A stretch of 64,000 bases of DNA, taken from Pyrinomonadaceae bacterium (lineage in GTDB: Bacteria; Acidobacteriota; Blastocatellia; Pyrinomonadales; Pyrinomonadaceae). Both the position numbers and the translations under genes were made by a program. The notes under the pieces were generated by a model. That model did no database searches, was not told the origin of the DNA, and saw only the letters and a program-made list of their open reading frames with translations. Every line of letters starts with the position of its first letter. Position 1 is the first letter of the stretch. Below are positions 25,184 through 35,379 of the stretch, one piece after another. The stretch spans positions 434,001 through 498,000 of the forward strand of contig JAHCHG010000001.1 in assembly GCA_026129865.1 (NCBI GenBank), given 5' to 3'.

Positions 25184-27466
25184 ATGTCAGCAGAACTTAT
25201 CAAAGTTACGATAAACGGACAGGAATTTGAGGCTGAGAAAGGCAGACCGTTAATCGACGTGTGTCTTGAAAACGGTTTTGGAATTCCCTCTTTTTGTTAT
25301 TACAAAGACCTGGCGCTTCAGGCGTCGTGCCGGATGTGTCTAGTTCGCATTGAAAAAATGCCGAAATTGCAGACTTCGTGTTCGATCACCTGTACGGACG
25401 GAATGGTCGTGACTACCCAAAGCGAAGAGATCGAAAAGGCGCAGCGTGCAATGGGTGAATTTCTTCTGGCGAATCACCCGCTCGATTGCCCGGTTTGCGA
25501 CCGCGGCGGCGAGTGCGAGCTGCAGGAGGTGATCTTTGACTGGGGCGATGTTGAAGAACGATTCACGGAAGACAAAAATGTTCAGCCGGAAAAATTCCTG
25601 TCACCGATAGTCGCCAACGATCCGCAGCGCTGCATCCTTTGTAAACGCTGTACGAGGGTTTGCGACGAATGGATGGGCGAAGATGCTATCGAAGCCGGAA
25701 ATCGCGGGGCGAATACGGTAATTGGAACATATGGCGGCTGGTTGAACTGTTCGCAATGCGGAAACTGCATCGAAGTTTGCCCGACAGGAACCTTGCTGGA
25801 CGGTGTTTACAGGCATGAGACGCGCCCGTGGGAACTCGACCAAACGATAACGACCGACGTTTACGGCTCGGACGGAATGCAGCTTTCTATCGGGTCGCGC
25901 AGCGGTTTGGTTCATCGAATCGTCGCACGAGACCGTTACGTTAACGGTTTGAATGGCGAATTTTTGGATGTCAAAGCCCGATTTGGACACGAATTTATTA
26001 ACCATCAAGATCGACTGAAAACCCCTTTGATCCGTTATAAAAAAGGAGGAAAGCTGATTCCTGCAACATGGGACGAAGCCGTTAATCTAGTCGCCGAAAA
26101 ATTCAGGGAAATTGGAAACACCGGTGTCATCGCTTCTTCAAGAATCACTAATGAATCGGTCTTCACGTTGAAAAGATTTGCCAAAGAAGTTGCCGATTCG
26201 GAAAACTACGCTGTTTCCGATTCGTACGATATGTCTCCGGTTTTCAACAACCTAAGCGTTCCGCTCGCAACGCATCGCGAAATTCGTTACGCCGGAACTA
26301 TCGTTTTGATCGGAGGAGAACCTGAAGAGGAACAAACATTTACCGCAAAGCAGATGCGTCAGGCTGTCAGGAACGGCAAGGCAAATTTGATAATCGTAAA
26401 TGACCGACCGATTCGTTTAACTCAAAACGCTACTCAGTTTATTCACGTAAATCCGGGATCATACGACGCATTTGCGTATATGTTCGGAGGCGAGATCGAT
26501 GCCGCGGCAACAAAAAAACTCGGGATCGAACAATCGGAGATCGATTCCCTTCTGAAAACGATAGGCGAAACCGAAGGCGATCTCGTAATCATGTTCGGCG
26601 GCGATCTTTCGCTCGAAGCGCAAGCTGTTTTAGCCGGTTCGGCGGCAAGATTTGTGTCAGAGGCGCGGCGTGTTCTTTTGCACCCGTTACCGCTTTACAA
26701 TAATTCCGTCGGCGCAAACGACATGATGGCTGATAAAAAGAATGTGCCCGACGTTTTGAATAATTCAAAATCGCTTTTGATCGCCGGAAGACTTTCCGAA
26801 GAAAATGCTCAATTGTTGGAAGGCAAAGATTTCGTAGTTGTTCAGGAACTGTTCGAAACATCGACTACCGATCATGCAGACGTCGTTTTGCCTGCAGCGA
26901 GTTTTGCGGAAGTAGATGGAACATTTACAAATAACACCGGTTTTGTTCAACGCGTTAGGCGGGCGATAGATCCGGTTCATCAATCAAAACCGGATTGGAT
27001 GATCACTTCCATGATCGCAGACGCGATGGGAGTCGATTTTGGATACAATCTTGCGGCGACCGCAGTGTTCAAAAATATCTCTGACAATGTTTTGGCATAT
27101 CAGGGAATTCGATATCCAAATTTGAAGGACGAATCCAACCCCGTTCAGGTAAATCATCCGATAAATTCGAAACCGGACATTTCGAGAGCCCTAGAGGAGC
27201 TTGGAAAAAGCTTAAAATCGCTGCCGGATGATGCCGAAAAAGATCAAACAGTGCCGAAAGTCGGGCATAAACTGCACCGGTTAACTACTTTAACCAGCAA
27301 GACACCACAGTTTCATTTATTGGCGCACGGAAATCCGAAACCGGACAATTTACTGGTCGCGCCGCTTGCCCAGTTTAATTTAGATGGAACGCCGAAGCTT
27401 GACAGCCGTGTCGACGCGGCGGCGGTTGGTGCGATCGACCGAGAAAATTTAAGTATCGACAGCTAA
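25184..27466 (+). CDS. nuoG: NADH-quinone oxidoreductase subunit G
   Basis: A 760-residue 75-kDa subunit. Seen: an N-terminal [2Fe-2S] ferredoxin part with CRMCLVRIEK, the HxxxCxxC region in ANHPLDCPVCDRGGECELQ, then two tetranuclear-cluster motifs CILCKRCTRVCDE and CSQCGNCIEVCPTG. A molybdopterin-like domain of the complex I type follows. It holds N1b, N4, N5 and possibly N7. It ends 1 bp before nuoH. Confidence 0.95.
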   Translation: MSAELIKVTINGQEFEAEKGRPLIDVCLENGFGIPSFCYYKDLALQASCRMCLVRIEKMPKLQTSCSITCTDGMVVTTQSEEIEKAQRAMGEFLLANHPLDCPVCDRGGECELQEVIFDWGDVEERFTEDKNVQPEKFLSPIVANDPQRCILCKRCTRVCDEWMGEDAIEAGNRGANTVIGTYGGWLNCSQCGNCIEVCPTGTLLDGVYRHETRPWELDQTITTDVYGSDGMQLSIGSRSGLVHRIVARDRYVNGLNGEFLDVKARFGHEFINHQDRLKTPLIRYKKGGKLIPATWDEAVNLVAEKFREIGNTGVIASSRITNESVFTLKRFAKEVADSENYAVSDSYDMSPVFNNLSVPLATHREIRYAGTIVLIGGEPEEEQTFTAKQMRQAVRNGKANLIIVNDRPIRLTQNATQFIHVNPGSYDAFAYMFGGEIDAAATKKLGIEQSEIDSLLKTIGETEGDLVIMFGGDLSLEAQAVLAGSAARFVSEARRVLLHPLPLYNNSVGANDMMADKKNVPDVLNNSKSLLIAGRLSEENAQLLEGKDFVVVQELFETSTTDHADVVLPAASFAEVDGTFTNNTGFVQRVRRAIDPVHQSKPDWMITSMIADAMGVDFGYNLAATAVFKNISDNVLAYQGIRYPNLKDESNPVQVNHPINSKPDISRALEELGKSLKSLPDDAEKDQTVPKVGHKLHRLTTLTSKTPQFHLLAHGNPKPDNLLVAPLAQFNLDGTPKLDSRVDAAAVGAIDRENLSIDS

Positions 27467-27467
27467 T

Positions 27468-28556
27468 ATGGAAGAAATTGTAAAGACAATTTTCCCTTTC
27501 GCCGTAATCGGTTTGGGTATTTTTCTGGCGTTTCAAGGCGTCTTGATGATTGTCGCCTATACGGTCTTGGCGGAACGAAAGGTGCTGGGATGGATTCAGG
27601 GTCGAATAGGTCCGAACCGGGTTGGTCCATGGGGACTTTTACAGCCGTTTGCCGATCTCTTTAAATTCATTTTTAAAGAAGATATCGTTCCCGATAAATC
27701 GACCAAATTCATTTATTATCTGGCGCCGGTCGTTGCATTGACATGTGCGCTTTTACCGATCGTCGTTTATCCATTCGGTCCGGCAATTACAACGGTCGAT
27801 TGGAGTTTTCTGCCTTACGGACTCGGCGAAGGGATTCGCGAACTTCCACTGACAATTGCGCAGATCGACGTCGGTGTCCTATATGTTTTGGGAATCACCT
27901 CGGTCGGTGTTTACGGCATCGCGCTCGCCGGCTGGTCATCAAACAATAAATACAGTTTGATGGGCGGTCTGCGTTCGTCGGCACAGATGATCTCTTATGA
28001 GCTCGCAATGGGAGCATCGATTATCGGCGTCGTCATGTTGGCTGGATCGCTTGATCTTAATACGATCATTCATGCCCAGATAAATTCACCATTCAAATGG
28101 TTTATTATTCCGCAGTTTGTAGGATTCTTTGTGTTTCTGATCGCTGCGTTTGCTGAAACCAATCGTATACCGTTTGACCTTCCGGAAGCCGAAACCGAAC
28201 TGGTCGCAGGATTTCACACGGAGTATTCTGCGCTGAAGTTTGCGCTGTTTTTCATGGCGGAATACGTGAATATGTTCACAGTGTCCGTGATGATCGTAAC
28301 GCTTTTTCTCGGCGGATGGTACGTTCCCGGGCTTGGCAAGATCCTCGAACCCGGCTCGATTCCCTACGCATTGGTCAGCCATATTGCGTTCCTCGGAAAG
28401 ATCTTCGCGTTCCTGTTTCTTTATATCTGGATCCGCGGTACGCTGCCGAGATTCAGGTTCGATCAGCTCATGAATTTCGGTTGGAAATTTCTTCTTCCGG
28501 TGGCGCTTGGCAACGTGATCCTGACGGTCATAATTGTATATTTTTTGAATATTTAA
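27468..28556 (+). CDS. nuoH: NADH-quinone oxidoreductase subunit H
   Basis: A 362-residue membrane subunit of about eight helices. Seen: [23 protein letters not shown] at the first loop, [26 protein letters not shown] and a C-terminal [18 protein letters not shown], the family's invariant quinone-site segments. The gene follows nuoG by 1 bp. No nuoI follows; nuoJ is next after 53 bp. Confidence 0.96.
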   Translation: MEEIVKTIFPFAVIGLGIFLAFQGVLMIVAYTVLAERKVLGWIQGRIGPNRVGPWGLLQPFADLFKFIFKEDIVPDKSTKFIYYLAPVVALTCALLPIVVYPFGPAITTVDWSFLPYGLGEGIRELPLTIAQIDVGVLYVLGITSVGVYGIALAGWSSNNKYSLMGGLRSSAQMISYELAMGASIIGVVMLAGSLDLNTIIHAQINSPFKWFIIPQFVGFFVFLIAAFAETNRIPFDLPEAETELVAGFHTEYSALKFALFFMAEYVNMFTVSVMIVTLFLGGWYVPGLGKILEPGSIPYALVSHIAFLGKIFAFLFLYIWIRGTLPRFRFDQLMNFGWKFLLPVALGNVILTVIIVYFLNI

Positions 28557-28609
28557 CGTTCACGGGAGTCTGCGGTTATTAATGCCGGGCTTCCTAAATC
28601 GATTGCAAA

Positions 28610-29167
28610 ATGGTTACAGTCCTTTTCTATATATTCGCGGGTTTGGCAATCGCTTCGGCGATTTCGACCGTTTATCACAAAAACCCGCTATACAGTGCTG
28701 TTTCGCTTGTGGGAGTGTTGATCTCGCTGGCATGCATTTACGTTACACTGGCGGCACCGTTTATCGCAGCCGTTCAGATCCTGGTTTATGCGGGCGCGAT
28801 AATGGTACTCGTGATCTTTGTGATCATGCTTCTAAATCTTGAAGAAGATCGTCCCATCAATCGGCTCAGATATCTTTTTGCAGTCGGTGGTGTTTTGGGA
28901 GTCATTTTGCTCGTTCAAACTTTCTTTATTTTTTACGCGGTCAGCAAATCGCCGTTAAATGAAGTAAAGATGGACGAAACTGTCGGAAAGACGCTCAGTA
29001 TCGGCACGGCAATGTATACCGAATATCTTTTGCCCGTGGAAATAGTCGCTGTTTTATTGATGATGGCGATAGTCGGTTCGGTGATACTGGCGCGAAGACT
29101 GAGTCAGCCGAAATTGGATATGGTAGCGACCGACGAACCTTTGGATTCGGCGGATCATTCAAACTGA
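28610..29167 (+). CDS. nuoJ: NADH-quinone oxidoreductase subunit J
   Basis: A 185-residue membrane subunit with five hydrophobic helices. Seen: KNPLYSAVSLVGVLISLACIYV and AGAIMVLVIFVIMLLNLE, typical of NuoJ. The C-terminal tail is polar. In most bacteria nuoI lies between nuoH and nuoJ; here the gap is 53 bp and nuoI is missing. Confidence 0.94.
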   Translation: MVTVLFYIFAGLAIASAISTVYHKNPLYSAVSLVGVLISLACIYVTLAAPFIAAVQILVYAGAIMVLVIFVIMLLNLEEDRPINRLRYLFAVGGVLGVILLVQTFFIFYAVSKSPLNEVKMDETVGKTLSIGTAMYTEYLLPVEIVAVLLMMAIVGSVILARRLSQPKLDMVATDEPLDSADHSN

Positions 29168-29194
29168 AACTAGAAAGATTTTGAAAAAACACTA

Positions 29195-29500
29195 ATGGAA
29201 CCGAGTTTAGCAACATATCTGGCGCTTTCAGGAATTTTATTTACGATCGGTACGGTCGGCGTGATCTATAAGCGCAACGCGATCGGAATGTTTATATGTA
29301 TCGAGCTTATGCTCAACGCCGTAAACCTCTCGTTCGTAGCATTTTCGCGATATTACGGCGACGTTACAGGTCAGCTTTTCGTTTTTATGGTAATGTCCGT
29401 CGCCGCCGCCGAAGCCGCGGTAGGACTGGGGATTTTCATCGCATTCTTCCGGAACCGTCTTTCGGTTGATGTAGACGACGCCAGTTTGATGAAGAATTAA
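29195..29500 (+). CDS. nuoK: NADH-quinone oxidoreductase subunit K
   Basis: A 101-residue three-helix antiporter-like subunit of normal length. Seen: [19 protein letters not shown] in helix 2, with the conserved glutamate E in CIELML, and [17 protein letters not shown] in helix 3, with a second membrane glutamate. It is part of the proton path of complex I. After it the operon is interrupted by two non-nuo genes before nuoL. Confidence 0.95.
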   Translation: MEPSLATYLALSGILFTIGTVGVIYKRNAIGMFICIELMLNAVNLSFVAFSRYYGDVTGQLFVFMVMSVAAAEAAVGLGIFIAFFRNRLSVDVDDASLMKN

Positions 29501-29562
29501 ATTCCGGCGACTCGGCTTGAATTGAGGAATAGTTAAAGTAGCGGAGTCAGCCGTGAAAAGTA

Positions 29563-30188
29563 ATGCTAAATGCCGATGTTTTGACATTTCAGGAGTTTGT
29601 GGCACACGAAACGTTACCACTTTCTCAGATACACGGCGCAGTGCTTGAATTTTTGCAGGGGCGCAAGGATGTCGCGTTGTTGGGGGCACATGCGCTCAAC
29701 GCTTATGTTTCGGAGCCGCGTATGACGCAGGATGTCGATCTGCTCTCGACTAATCCGAAGGAATTTGCCGAAGAACTGACCGAACATCTTAGCGAGACAT
29801 TCAAAATTGCAGTTTGTGTTCGCGAAGTGGCGCAGGGAAAGGGTTATAGATTTTATCAAAAGTGCAAAGAAGGAAATCGTCATTTAGTGGATGTTCGCAT
29901 TGTGGAGAGTTTCCAAACACAGAACAAATTGAAAACATTAATGATTTAGCGCCGACCGAATTGATCGTAAGCAAGATGATTTCCTTTCAATCAAGATACG
30001 GCAATCCGAAATCTTGGACCGATCGACGTGATCTTGCGGTATTGCTTTTGCGGTTCCCGGAGCTAAAAGAGAAGGTAACAGAAACTTTGCAGTCAAAGAA
30101 TGTTGGAGACGCCGTATTGAAGATGTGGTCAGAGATTGAGGCGCAAGATCTACGCGATCAGGATAGTGATGATGATTTAAGTTTTTGA
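29563..30188 (+). pseudogene. Nucleotidyltransferase (AbiEii/MNT-like), frameshifted
   Basis: A gene of about 208 codons broken by a one-base deletion near 29910-29913. Seen: in the first frame, LLGAHALNAYVSEPRMTQDVDLL, the DxD-type catalytic segment of nucleotidyltransferases, ending at a premature TAG. In the next frame, the reading PTELIVSKMISFQSRYG continues to LSF. Restoring one T in the TTT run would join both. It could be a toxin-like AbiEii relative or an ordinary NTase fold protein. Read error and true decay cannot be told apart here. It sits between nuoK and nuoL. Confidence 0.65.
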
Positions 30189-30197
30189 GATCTATTT

Positions 30198-30764
30198 ATG
30201 AAACGCATTCTCTATTTACTTGTTCTTTGCATTTTGGCTTCTGCCCAAATAATCCTTGGACAATCTCAAGAAACTGTCATCAAAAGCAAACCCTTAGCTG
30301 CCGATGATAGAGGTTTTTCAGGCTATCCGAATCTTAGGTTACAAGCTGAAGAAGTAGTTAAAGCAACTGTTACCGGTGATTTTGCTAAAGTTATCGATTT
30401 TACGCATCCTAAAATCGTAGGCTTAGCCGGCGGAAGGGAGAAAATGATTGAGTTCATGAACAGTGATTTTGTTCAAATGAAATCGGATGGCTTCGAATTA
30501 GTTTCGGTAACCGTTGATGAAGCCGTACAGATCGAAGAAATCGAGAACGAACTTTTCGCGGTTATGATGACTACGTTGAAAATCAAAGACCCTTCGGGAC
30601 TAACTGAGTCGAAAAGTTCGCTTGTTGGCATTTCTAGCGATCAGGGTTCAAATTGGACATTTGTAAACGGTGTTGGTCAAGAGAGATTTAATAAGATGTT
30701 TTCTGCGGCGTTGGGGCGAGTTACAATTCCGGATGAACAGCCGGCAAAACGAATTGAGAATTAG
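30198..30764 (+). CDS. Secreted hypothetical protein
   Basis: A 188-residue protein with a signal peptide: MKRILYLLVLCILASAQIIL then a likely cut after LGQ. The mature part has a YPNLRLQAEEVVKATVTGDF start reminiscent of NTF2-like or DUF3887-type extracytoplasmic proteins, but no catalytic residues are evident. It lies just downstream of the broken nucleotidyltransferase, 26 bp before nuoL, and seems to have entered the operon with it. Function unknown. Confidence 0.65.
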   Translation: MKRILYLLVLCILASAQIILGQSQETVIKSKPLAADDRGFSGYPNLRLQAEEVVKATVTGDFAKVIDFTHPKIVGLAGGREKMIEFMNSDFVQMKSDGFELVSVTVDEAVQIEEIENELFAVMMTTLKIKDPSGLTESKSSLVGISSDQGSNWTFVNGVGQERFNKMFSAALGRVTIPDEQPAKRIEN

Positions 30765-30790
30765 TATTTGATTAAGTTATTGAAACAAAA

Positions 30791-33046
30791 ATGATTGAGA
30801 ACAATCTTTTAAGTCTAATAATTTTCGCGCCTTTGCTTGGTGCTTTGCTCAACTGGATCTACGGCGGCTGGCTTAAGCAGCGAAATGAGACGGTCAGCGG
30901 TGCAATTGCCTGCGGATCGATCGCGATTTCGTGCATCGTCGCGTTTATGATCGCCTTTGGCATCGGGACGCCGCATGCGGGCGCGCTATTTGCGGACAAA
31001 CCGGTTCTCGACCAGATCTGGACATGGGTTGACGTCGGCGGTTTTCGCGCCGATTTCGGACTCGGAATGGACAGACTTTCCGGAATTTACGCCTGCTTCA
31101 TTACTTTCGTCGGGTTATTGATCCATATTTTCGCGACCGGCTATATGAAGGGCGATGACGGTTTTTACCGGTTTTTCGCTTATCTGAACCTTTTTATGTT
31201 CGCTATGCTGACGCTCGTTCTCGCAGACAACTATCTGCTTATGTTCGTCGGTTGGGAAGGTGTCGGGCTCTGTTCGTATTTGCTGATCGGTTATTACATC
31301 AATAAAGACGAAGCGCGAAAGGCGGCGAAAAAAGCCTTTGTCATGAACAGGATCGGCGATTGGGGCGTTTTGATGGGCATTTTCCTGATCTTTGCGATGA
31401 CGGGTTCGATCTCGTTTTTCGATAAGACGGTTGATGGTGTTCAGGTTCAAAGCGTATTTTCCTGGGTCGCGGCTAATGTTCTGACGGCTGAACCGTTTAC
31501 GTGGGGAATAATTTTCGCGGGCGGAATAACCAGTGCGGCTGTTTTATTATTCATCGGCGCGACCGGAAAATCCGCGCAGATCCCGCTTTTAACCTGGCTT
31601 CCGGACGCGATGGCTGGACCGACGCCGGTTTCGGCGCTTATCCACGCAGCGACAATGGTAACTGCCGGGGTTTATCTCGTCGTGCGCTCAAATGTGATCT
31701 TTCAAAAAGCCCCGACTGCGATGTGGATCGTTGCGGTGATCGGCGCGGCGACGGCGATATTTGCCGCAACCATCGCGATCGCCCAAAACGATATTAAAAA
31801 GGTTCTTGCTTATTCGACCGTTTCGCAGCTCGGGTTTATGTTTCTAGCTGCGGGTGTCGGAGCGTTCGCAGTCGCAATTTTCCATGTCATGACACACGCG
31901 TTTTTCAAAGCGCTGCTGTTCCTCGGTTCAGGTTCGGTCATTCACGGAATGCACCATGAACAGGACATGCGGCGCATGGGAAATTTGAAAAAATACATGC
32001 CGATCACATGGATCACAATGGTCATCGGTACGCTCGCGATTGCCGGAATTCCGATCTTTGCAGGATTTTTCTCAAAAGACGAAATTCTTTATAAGACGTT
32101 TGCTGCCGATAAATATTTTCCGACCGGACCGTTCCCGGGAAATGAGATCTTATGGGTCGTTGCCGTCGTTACGGCAGTTTTGACCGCTGTTTATATGACC
32201 CGGATGATGGTCATGACCTTCTGGGGCAGCGAGCGTTTCCATCAGGAATTACTGGAAACCGCGCCGGCGGTTCATGACGACCACATCATCGACGAATTTG
32301 CGCTGGCAGAACATTCGGACGAGGCTCATGCTCATGCAGCCGATCACGGCGACGACGATGACCATCATCATGCCATTCCGCCCGACTTCAAGCCGCACGA
32401 ATCGCCTTGGTCGATGACCGTGCCCTTGATCGCGCTTGCTGTTCTTTCGACGTTCGGCGGACTTGTCGGGGTTCCTTATGCAATGAGTTCTTTGGTCGGC
32501 GCCGGAGATATTAATGTTTTTGAACACACGCTTGAACCGGTTATTTATAAAGCCGATGCCGCGCATTCTGATAACGCCCATTCTACTGCTGCACCGGATG
32601 TCAAACATGCGACCAGCGGAGAGACCGGCGAAGGTGGCGCAGACGGCGCTCATTCTCCGGAGGTCGTCTTTAAGGAACAAGTTCTGGCTCTGCTTTCAGT
32701 AATTTTCGCTGTGATGGGAATCGGAATCGGGTGGTTTGCATTCCGTCATAATCCGCTGCGAAAAATGCCGAAAATTCTGGAAGAAAAATGGAGGCTCGAC
32801 GAGTTTTATAACCGTTACATTGTCGACCCGATCACAAATATTTCAACCAAAGGATTGTGGAAAGGAATCGATATCGGCGTGGTTGACGGCATTGTCAACG
32901 GCATCGGAAATTTTGTAATCGCCCTGGGTTCGGCTGCGCGCAGCGTTCAGGTCGGTTTTGTCCGAACTTATGCGGCGTTTATTTTATTCGGCGCGCTGAT
33001 CGTTATCGGATACTTTCTTTATTACGGATTTAAGTTGATCGCATAA
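30791..33046 (+). CDS. nuoL: NADH-quinone oxidoreductase subunit L
   Basis: A 751-residue antiporter-like subunit, longer than the usual 610-650. Seen: FVGWEGVGLCSYLLIGY, the ion-path helices with TWLPDAMAGPTPVSALIHAATMV split across the middle, and HAFFKALLFLGSGSVIHG. Extra length comes from two polar loops: one near residues 492-530 rich in His and Asp, and one near 590-630 rich in His, Ala and Gly. These loops might bind metal ions; that is inference. The long lateral helix is present at the C-terminus. Confidence 0.94.
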   Translation: MIENNLLSLIIFAPLLGALLNWIYGGWLKQRNETVSGAIACGSIAISCIVAFMIAFGIGTPHAGALFADKPVLDQIWTWVDVGGFRADFGLGMDRLSGIYACFITFVGLLIHIFATGYMKGDDGFYRFFAYLNLFMFAMLTLVLADNYLLMFVGWEGVGLCSYLLIGYYINKDEARKAAKKAFVMNRIGDWGVLMGIFLIFAMTGSISFFDKTVDGVQVQSVFSWVAANVLTAEPFTWGIIFAGGITSAAVLLFIGATGKSAQIPLLTWLPDAMAGPTPVSALIHAATMVTAGVYLVVRSNVIFQKAPTAMWIVAVIGAATAIFAATIAIAQNDIKKVLAYSTVSQLGFMFLAAGVGAFAVAIFHVMTHAFFKALLFLGSGSVIHGMHHEQDMRRMGNLKKYMPITWITMVIGTLAIAGIPIFAGFFSKDEILYKTFAADKYFPTGPFPGNEILWVVAVVTAVLTAVYMTRMMVMTFWGSERFHQELLETAPAVHDDHIIDEFALAEHSDEAHAHAADHGDDDDHHHAIPPDFKPHESPWSMTVPLIALAVLSTFGGLVGVPYAMSSLVGAGDINVFEHTLEPVIYKADAAHSDNAHSTAAPDVKHATSGETGEGGADGAHSPEVVFKEQVLALLSVIFAVMGIGIGWFAFRHNPLRKMPKILEEKWRLDEFYNRYIVDPITNISTKGLWKGIDIGVVDGIVNGIGNFVIALGSAARSVQVGFVRTYAAFILFGALIVIGYFLYYGFKLIA

Positions 33047-33093
33047 AAACTGTTCTCTCGTTGAAAATCGGGTGAGCAAAACACGTTATTAAA

Positions 33094-34707
33094 ATGGATT
33101 TCATACACGAAAATCTTTTAACCATCTTGATCCTGCTGCCGACGTTCGGCGCAATTGCGCTGGTTGGTCACTCGATGTTCTGGAAACAGGAATCGCATTT
33201 AAAATGGCTGACGCTCGGTATAACGATTCTAAATTTTATCGTTTCTTTGCCGATGACCTTCATCAGCGGCAAGATCGGCGAAGGCGGATTCTTTTTTGAA
33301 AAGAATATCCCGTGGATCAAGGCGATCAATACGAATTATCACGTCGGCGTTGACGGAATCAGCCTTTGGCTGATCATACTTACGACATTCATGATGCCGA
33401 TCGCGGTGCTTTCAGCGTGGAACGCCGTCGAAAAGCGGCAGACAGCATTTTATGCGTTTCTGCTTTTGCTCGAAAGTGCGATGATCGGCGTTTTTGTTTC
33501 GCTCGATCTGCTTGTTTTTTATCTCTTTTTTGAAGCTTCGCTCGTTCCGATGTTCTTTCTTATCGGAATTTGGGGCGGCGAAAACCGCATTTATGCGGCG
33601 GTCAAGTTCTTTATTTTCACGGCTTTTGGAAGCTTGTTGATGCTTGTCGCAATAATTGCGCTTTATTACCTGCATTACGAAGCGACCGGCGCCGGAACGT
33701 TCGATTACGTAACGCTCGTCAATTCTCTGCAGAACGGCAGCCTAACGTTCCTTGGGTCGGGCGGCGAACTGACGACTGTTGGAATTCTCCTTTTCTGGGC
33801 GTTTGCACTAGCGTTTGCGATAAAAGTTCCGATATTTCCGCTGCATACATGGCTACCGGACGCACATACCGAAGCGCCGACGGCAGGTTCGGTTATACTT
33901 GCCGCAATTCTGTTGAAAATGGGAACCTACGGTCTGCTGAGATTTAATTTTGCGTTATTTCCCGAGGCTTCCAGAGAATTTGCATATGTGTTCATCGTCG
34001 TAGCCGTAATCGGAATTATATACGGCGCGCTCGTCGCAATGGTTCAGCCCGATATGAAGCGTCTGGTAGCTTATTCTTCGGTCGCTCACATGGGTTTTGT
34101 CATCCTCGGAATGTTTTCGTTTACCGAAATGGGTATGCAGGGGTCGCTTTATCAAATGCTCAACCACGGTATTACGACCGGAGCGCTCTTTCTACTTGTC
34201 GGGTTTATTTACGAGCGCCGGCATACGCGGCTTATTTCGGAATACGGCGGGATTGCTAACGTAATGCCCCTTTATGCGACGATCTTTGTAATTACGACAA
34301 TGGCTTCGATCGGTCTTCCGTTCCTGAACGGCTTCGTCGGTGAATTTTTAACAATGATCGGAATGTGGACGGCACCGGAAACGGTGTTTTCCGGCACTTT
34401 CGCAAAAGTTGCGACAATGTTTGCCGGCACGGGCGTTATTTTTGCTGCTGTCTATCTTTTGTGGATGGTTCAGCGGATTTTCTTTGGAAAGCTCAGTAAT
34501 TCTAAAAATAAACTCCTTGCCGATCTATCGCCGCGCGAGATCGGTTTAATTGCACCGTTGGTCTTTTTGATGGTCTTTATGGGCGTTTACCCGAAACCGT
34601 TTCTCGATGCGTCGCAGAAAAGCATTTTGACTGTTCAGGAACGCGTACTCCATCAGGCGGGCGGCACGATTGAAAAGGCTAAAGCCGTTGAAAAACCCGT
34701 GCATTAA
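33094..34707 (+). CDS. nuoM: NADH-quinone oxidoreductase subunit M
   Basis: A 537-residue antiporter-like membrane subunit of ordinary length. Seen: FYLFFEASLVPMFFLIGIWGG with the key glutamate, KVPIFPLHTWLPDAHTEAPTAGSVILA, and AYSSVAHMGFVILGMF. It pumps a proton in the complex I membrane arm. It follows nuoL after 47 bp; the DUF1684 lipoprotein gene starts 4 bp after its stop. Confidence 0.95.
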   Translation: MDFIHENLLTILILLPTFGAIALVGHSMFWKQESHLKWLTLGITILNFIVSLPMTFISGKIGEGGFFFEKNIPWIKAINTNYHVGVDGISLWLIILTTFMMPIAVLSAWNAVEKRQTAFYAFLLLLESAMIGVFVSLDLLVFYLFFEASLVPMFFLIGIWGGENRIYAAVKFFIFTAFGSLLMLVAIIALYYLHYEATGAGTFDYVTLVNSLQNGSLTFLGSGGELTTVGILLFWAFALAFAIKVPIFPLHTWLPDAHTEAPTAGSVILAAILLKMGTYGLLRFNFALFPEASREFAYVFIVVAVIGIIYGALVAMVQPDMKRLVAYSSVAHMGFVILGMFSFTEMGMQGSLYQMLNHGITTGALFLLVGFIYERRHTRLISEYGGIANVMPLYATIFVITTMASIGLPFLNGFVGEFLTMIGMWTAPETVFSGTFAKVATMFAGTGVIFAAVYLLWMVQRIFFGKLSNSKNKLLADLSPREIGLIAPLVFLMVFMGVYPKPFLDASQKSILTVQERVLHQAGGTIEKAKAVEKPVH

Positions 34708-34711
34708 CGTT

Positions 34712-35350
34712 ATGAAGTTTTTGTTGGCAGTCATATCTTTTTGCGTTTTGTTAGGATGTACGACGCCAAGGACTACCTTTTACGGAACGTCCGATTTGAA
34801 AACCTTTCGTGATGGACGCGATGCGGAATTTAGGAACAAAACTGAGAGCCCGCTTTCAGAATCCGATTTCGAAATGTTTGACGGACTGGATTATTTTCCG
34901 GTCGATCAAAAATTTCGTGTGCAGGCAAAATTTGAAAAGTCGTCCGGTGAAGAGGTCATAAAAATGCCGACTTCATCAGGAACCGAAAAGACGTTCCGAA
35001 AATTCGGGGTTTTGAAATTTGAGATTGACGGTAAACCGTTGGAATTGACCGCTTTTCAGCTTGATCCGGAATCATTACGTTCGATCCCGGAGTATGCCGA
35101 TCTGTTGTTTATACCTTTTAAGGATCAAACGAACGGCGACGAAACTTACGGCGGCGGACGTTACATTGACATAAAGATCCCGGATGGAGATTCAGCCGTT
35201 ATCGATCTGAATCTTGCTTATAATCCGAGCTGTGCATATGGAACGAATCGTTACAATTGCCCGATTCCGCCGGTTGAAAATCATTTACCGGCAGCGGTAA
35301 GAGCCGGCGAAAAAGCGTTTCTTTCGCCTAGCGCCGCAAAATCAGAGTGA
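34712..35350 (+). CDS. DUF1684 domain lipoprotein
   Basis: About 212 residues from the ATG at 34712, just after the nuoM stop. Seen: an N-terminal hydrophobic run ending LLGC (lipobox), and the DUF1684 core: FRDGRDAEF, a FDGLDYFPVD segment, then IPFKDQTNGDETYGGGRYID, AYNPSCAYG, YNCPIPPVENHLP and RAGEKAF. DUF1684 proteins are widespread with unknown role. The frame upstream of the chosen ATG overlaps nuoM. It stands 29 bp before nuoN and may be cotranscribed. Confidence 0.83.
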   Translation: MKFLLAVISFCVLLGCTTPRTTFYGTSDLKTFRDGRDAEFRNKTESPLSESDFEMFDGLDYFPVDQKFRVQAKFEKSSGEEVIKMPTSSGTEKTFRKFGVLKFEIDGKPLELTAFQLDPESLRSIPEYADLLFIPFKDQTNGDETYGGGRYIDIKIPDGDSAVIDLNLAYNPSCAYGTNRYNCPIPPVENHLPAAVRAGEKAFLSPSAAKSE

Positions 35351-35379
35351 TCTTTTTATAGAATTTTTTCTAAGAGAAC

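Noticed and set aside
29505-29553. attC site at the left edge of the foreign segment in the nuo operon
   Set aside because: It is an inverted repeat but does not end in GTTRRRY, and no matching right boundary was found.
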